Positions 61,104 to 64,000 of a stretch of 64,000 nucleotides of DNA are shown here, in pieces; position 1 is the first letter of the stretch; every line of letters begins with the position of its first letter. This DNA comes from Telmatobacter sp. DSM 110680. Its GTDB lineage: Bacteria > Acidobacteriota > Terriglobia > Terriglobales > Acidobacteriaceae. Under the pieces are notes generated by a model, which was not told the DNA's origin, made no database searches, and saw only the letters and a program-made list of their open reading frames with translations. The stretch covers positions 5,146,001 through 5,210,000 of the forward strand of contig NZ_CP121196.1 of NCBI RefSeq assembly GCF_039994875.1, read 5' to 3'. A program made the position numbers and the translations under genes.

Positions 61104-62921
61104 ATGGAGCCAGACGTGAATGCATCGCAAGCCACAAAATACGGTCCGAGCGTAGTCGCCGAGACGCTTCGCAGCCTGTCGGATCATGCCAAAGTTTGTC
61201 ACGAAAAGATCGATTTACTGGAAGCAGGTCAAGGCCTCAATCGAGGAGAAGTTCTCTTTGAGGTCGGAAGGCTGCTGGATGCATGTCAAAACCTACGAGA
61301 CGCAATTCTCTCCGAAGACAGCGCGGCTAGCTGGTCAACTCGCACCGAATTAGGCGCCCTGGTCAACCGGCTCGATGACGCTGCGGCGAAGAGACGCATC
61401 TATCTGGATCTTGCCGGAGTGCTGGCCGCCGGAACAATTTCGCATCGTCGGGAACGTACGCGCTTGGAGCGGATGGCTCTCCGTGACAAGGCGGTCGCTG
61501 AACTCATGGAAGTATCTGAGCAATCGGCACCACCGGAGTTGCCGGGGCCAGACGCGAAAAACTGGTTGGAATGGGCATGCTCCCTGGAAGACGAAACCCA
61601 TGAGCCCGAACTGCGCAAGTTGAAAGACGGATTTCCGCGTCTGGACGATTTCGTACGCCAGTTGGAAATCGACTGGTGGCATGACGGTCCCTCTCGGGAA
61701 TCCACCGAAAAGCGTTCCACTTCGAAGACCGCTCCGGCTACTCGAAATGGTTCCAATGGCACGCGCTTGGCCGGAGATGGAAACGGAAACGGTTCTCTGA
61801 AGCAGTTTGCTGTCGGGGAAAAGATTGCGGTGGAAGAGTCTCCTCTATTTATTGCGGAGAAAGTTGACCCGCTGCCAGTGCTTGAATCACCAGCAATTCA
61901 AGAGAAGGCGGAAGTAACCCAGGTAGTTCATGAAGCACCGGCCGAAACCGGGGTGTTGACGCTTGCCGCTGTTGACGAGAGCCCATTTGCCGAAGAAGAC
62001 GCTGTCGAGCTTTCAACAGACGCGCTCAGCCCTACCAGGAAGGGAAAAATTTCATTCTTTCCATGGGAGCAGGTTGAGCAGTTCATGCGACGCATCGAGA
62101 GTGGCAAGGTTGAACGCAAGGATGCACGTACGATTCGCGCTCTGCTGGCAGTCTCCCATTGGCTTGAGCCAAAGGATCAGAACCCGATGACCCATGCCAA
62201 ATGCGGCATCAGGGCACTTACAGAGTACCCCCCAACCACGGAGCCGGTTTATGTCGCTCCGGGCGATGTGATGCAGTTCATCACGCAGGAAGACGGTTTA
62301 CCTCTTCTGACCGGCGGAGCTGACCTGCTGCGCTGGGGTCTGTTGCAGCCCTCGGAGCGTAATTTTCAAGGGGTCGCATCGGTGCGGCGCTTCACTGTTG
62401 AACATCTGCGGGCGTGGTTCAGCGATCTGTTCAGGATTGCCCTCTCAGATAAGCAGATTGAGGACATCTTCAACCTGACTTCTGGTATCCCGTACCTGGT
62501 CGGGGAACTGCACAAGCTGATCGTCCCGCAGCCGGACGAGCCACCAACATGGCTGGGTCTGGCGAGATGGATGGAGATCAAGGCGCAGTTCGAAAAGCAA
62601 TTGCCGCAATATGCGCATGAACTGAAGAAGGGCATTCCTGCAGTGCGGCTCACCGATCGCGAAATTTCGCTGCTCAATATGGTGGTGATTGCGAGCGGCG
62701 ATTCGACGGCGGAAACGATCGTTGCCAACCTGTCTGACAACTGGGAGAAATATCAACATCCTGAGTACCGCGCTTTGAGTTCAAGGGACGAAGTGAGCGT
62801 GGCAGTTCTGCTGGAGCTTGGGTTGTTGCCAAGGCGGAACGTGATGGGTGGCGCGCCGTCAAAGGCCCTGTTGCCTGTCAAGCAGGATGATGCAATCCGC
62901 AAGATCGCCGAATTGCTGTAA
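61104..62921 (+). CDS. Hypothetical 605-residue protein, orphan
   Basis: No clear ribosome binding site at ATG 61104. Residues 1-210 are helical and charged. Residues ~210-330 are low complexity (Gly/Asn then acidic). The last ~270 residues are compact, with FNLTSGIPYLVGELHKLI resembling the helical lid of STAND/AAA ATPases and a possible winged-helix end. No Walker A or B motif is found, so it is not an ATPase by itself. A good terminator follows. Function unknown. Confidence 0.7.
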   Translation: MEPDVNASQATKYGPSVVAETLRSLSDHAKVCHEKIDLLEAGQGLNRGEVLFEVGRLLDACQNLRDAILSEDSAASWSTRTELGALVNRLDDAAAKRRIYLDLAGVLAAGTISHRRERTRLERMALRDKAVAELMEVSEQSAPPELPGPDAKNWLEWACSLEDETHEPELRKLKDGFPRLDDFVRQLEIDWWHDGPSRESTEKRSTSKTAPATRNGSNGTRLAGDGNGNGSLKQFAVGEKIAVEESPLFIAEKVDPLPVLESPAIQEKAEVTQVVHEAPAETGVLTLAAVDESPFAEEDAVELSTDALSPTRKGKISFFPWEQVEQFMRRIESGKVERKDARTIRALLAVSHWLEPKDQNPMTHAKCGIRALTEYPPTTEPVYVAPGDVMQFITQEDGLPLLTGGADLLRWGLLQPSERNFQGVASVRRFTVEHLRAWFSDLFRIALSDKQIEDIFNLTSGIPYLVGELHKLIVPQPDEPPTWLGLARWMEIKAQFEKQLPQYAHELKKGIPAVRLTDREISLLNMVVIASGDSTAETIVANLSDNWEKYQHPEYRALSSRDEVSVAVLLELGLLPRRNVMGGAPSKALLPVKQDDAIRKIAELL

Positions 62922-62945
62922 CGCTCGATAGAACCTGGAATACGA

Positions 62946-62988
62946 AATGGGGCAGACCAGGCATTACGCCGTCTGCCCCATTTTCTTG
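62946..62988 (+). terminator. Rho-independent terminator
   Basis: ATGGGGCAGAC pairs perfectly with GTCTGCCCCAT and is followed by TTTTCTTGTTT, 24 bases after the stop. Confidence 0.9.
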
Positions 62989-63014
62989 TTTGAGAATAAG
63001 TGCGGATTCGCTGT

Positions 63015-63923
63015 TCAAGGGACAAGAATTATCTTTCCGTGAACGCCGCCATTCTCCGCCAGACTTTGCGCCTCGCCGGCATCCTGCAGCTTCATTGTTC
63101 GAGCGATGGGAATGGAGAATTCGCCTCGTGCAAACTCATCCGCCAGTTCGTAAAGGCGAGAGGCGTCTGGGGCAGCCATCATGGCCTCGACGTGGATCTT
63201 ATAGTTTTGCGCGCCTTCAGGACTGCCCAGAACTGAACCCAGTACGCCACCTGGCCGAATCGATTTGAGGAGGCGTTGAATTGTCGTTCCACCGACCGTA
63301 TCGGCGATGGCATCGAGATCATGAAGATGCCTGACATCCTCTTCGCTGTCGAGCGCGACCACTCCGTCTGCCGACAATGCTGCCGCCTCTTCTTTTTCGC
63401 TGCTGCGTACACCGGCGAGCACTCTCACCCCGTGTTTTCGCGCAACATGAACCGCGGTTCTCCCCACGCTTCCAAGCGCACCTGTGACAAGCACGGTCTG
63501 TCCGCGTTGCGGCTTCACAGCGCGTTCAATCAGCTGTGTCCCCGTGGTCAGCACCAGCGGCAGCGCTGCGGCTTTTTCAAAGTCGAGGGCTTGCGGAATT
63601 GGAGCGAGCACGTCGGCCTTGGCGACGGTGTATTCGGCATAGGTGCCGTTGGCCAAGGCCATCACCCGCATTCCTTTCGGAAAGCCGGTGACATTGCGGC
63701 CAGCCTCAACAACCTCTCCGGCGAGATCGCGTCCCAGAATTGCCGGAAATTCGAGAGGCATGCGCGCCTTTGCGGCGCCGCTTCTGAGCTTGAAGTCGAT
63801 AGGATTAACGCTGGTTGCTCTAACCCTGACGAGCACTTCGGCATCGCCGTAATTTGGAACATCGATGTCTTCGTAGCGAAGCTGTTCCGGGCCGCCATAT
63901 TGGTGCAGCACGATCGCTTTCAT
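63015..63923 (-). CDS. MDR-family NADP-dependent oxidoreductase
   Basis: 302 residues. KAIVLHQYGGPEQLRYEDI is the start of quinone-oxidoreductase-like MDR proteins; the cofactor motif is TVLVTGALGSVGRTAVHVAR. The structural zinc cysteines are absent, so zinc-independent. Substrate unknown. GAGGAG is upstream of ATG 63923. The gene starts two bases after the stop of the preceding partial gene, so they form an operon. Could reduce quinones or enones. Confidence 0.88.
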   Translation of the reverse strand: MKAIVLHQYGGPEQLRYEDIDVPNYGDAEVLVRVRATSVNPIDFKLRSGAAKARMPLEFPAILGRDLAGEVVEAGRNVTGFPKGMRVMALANGTYAEYTVAKADVLAPIPQALDFEKAAALPLVLTTGTQLIERAVKPQRGQTVLVTGALGSVGRTAVHVARKHGVRVLAGVRSSEKEEAAALSADGVVALDSEEDVRHLHDLDAIADTVGGTTIQRLLKSIRPGGVLGSVLGSPEGAQNYKIHVEAMMAAPDASRLYELADEFARGEFSIPIARTMKLQDAGEAQSLAENGGVHGKIILVP

Positions 63924-63925
63924 GC

Positions 63926-64000
63926 TTAGTTCTCCTCAATTTGAAATTGCAGTTTCTTGCGGGCACGGAAAATCTTCTCCAGCGCCGGACAGTTGTCCGA
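63926..64000 (-). CDS. C-terminal end of an unidentified gene, cut by window edge
   Basis: Minus-strand frame open from the window edge for 24 codons (ending KIFRARKKLQFQIEEN) to TAA at 63926-63928. The stop is two bases before the oxidoreductase ATG and its end holds that gene's GAGGAG site. The peptide is helical and basic, compatible with a regulator tail, but too short to assign. Confidence 0.7.
   Translation of the reverse strand, partial: SDNCPALEKIFRARKKLQFQIEEN

Overview
The window looks like a chromosomal segment of an Acidobacteriota bacterium of the Koribacter/Acidobacteriaceae kind. Supporting signs are a VWFA-related protein of the acidobacterial type, a PilZ protein and a DUF3300 protein that look acidobacterial, GC-rich coding sequence, and several short interspersed repeats between genes. 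This placement is inferred from protein character and was not tested by a search.

Layout. 1-12.5 kb: metabolic and envelope genes (DUF3300 protein, P5C dehydrogenase rocA, fabD, D-Ala-D-Ala ligase, arginase rocF, a membrane diguanylate cyclase with a large periplasmic part, a ClpP-fold serine proteinase, a DinB-fold protein). 13.1-17.1 kb: a small pilus-type operon with a DUF192-like/PilZ protein, a TadG-like protein carrying a Thr-Gly-Ser-Gly repeat domain, and two TadE-like pseudopilins coupled by ATGA overlaps. 17.3-39.1 kb, minus strand: the transcription/translation core, in reading order tRNA-Thr(TGT), tRNA-Tyr, a small membrane protein, tRNA-Thr(GGT), tRNA-Gly, a small helical protein, tuf, rpmG, tRNA-Trp, secE, nusG, rplK, then an interruption of about 5.4 kb (VWFA protein, small membrane protein, M14 peptidase, tiny basic ORF), then rplA, rplJ, rplL, rpoB, rpoC and a strong terminator. 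39.5-49.7 kb: mostly exported proteins (beta-propeller, three unknown proteins, sorbosone-dehydrogenase-like protein, TonB-like protein, GH5 glycosidase, M23 endopeptidase). 50-64 kb: thiL, gltX, two unknown proteins, a receiver domain lacking its phospho-Asp, a GT4/PHP pair, a LOG-family pair, ThuA-like and ankyrin proteins, a 605-residue orphan, and an oxidoreductase behind the end of another gene.

The most unusual signal is a family of non-coding arrays built from degenerate 7-base units. Nine are present, eight of them at gene junctions of the tRNA-tuf-secE-nusG-rplK / rplA-rpoC region. Three unit types occur (AGCTRRN, CAGTGRN, GGGARYA). Eight arrays form inverted pairs that would fold into long RNA hairpins; the ninth is a direct 43-base tandem repeat. 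They are not terminators by the usual criteria, since no U-run follows, and I do not recognise them as a described element. Secondary points are an eight-cysteine zinc-ribbon-like insertion in RpoB, a hairpin that covers the rplK ribosome binding site, and the splitting of rplK from rplA.
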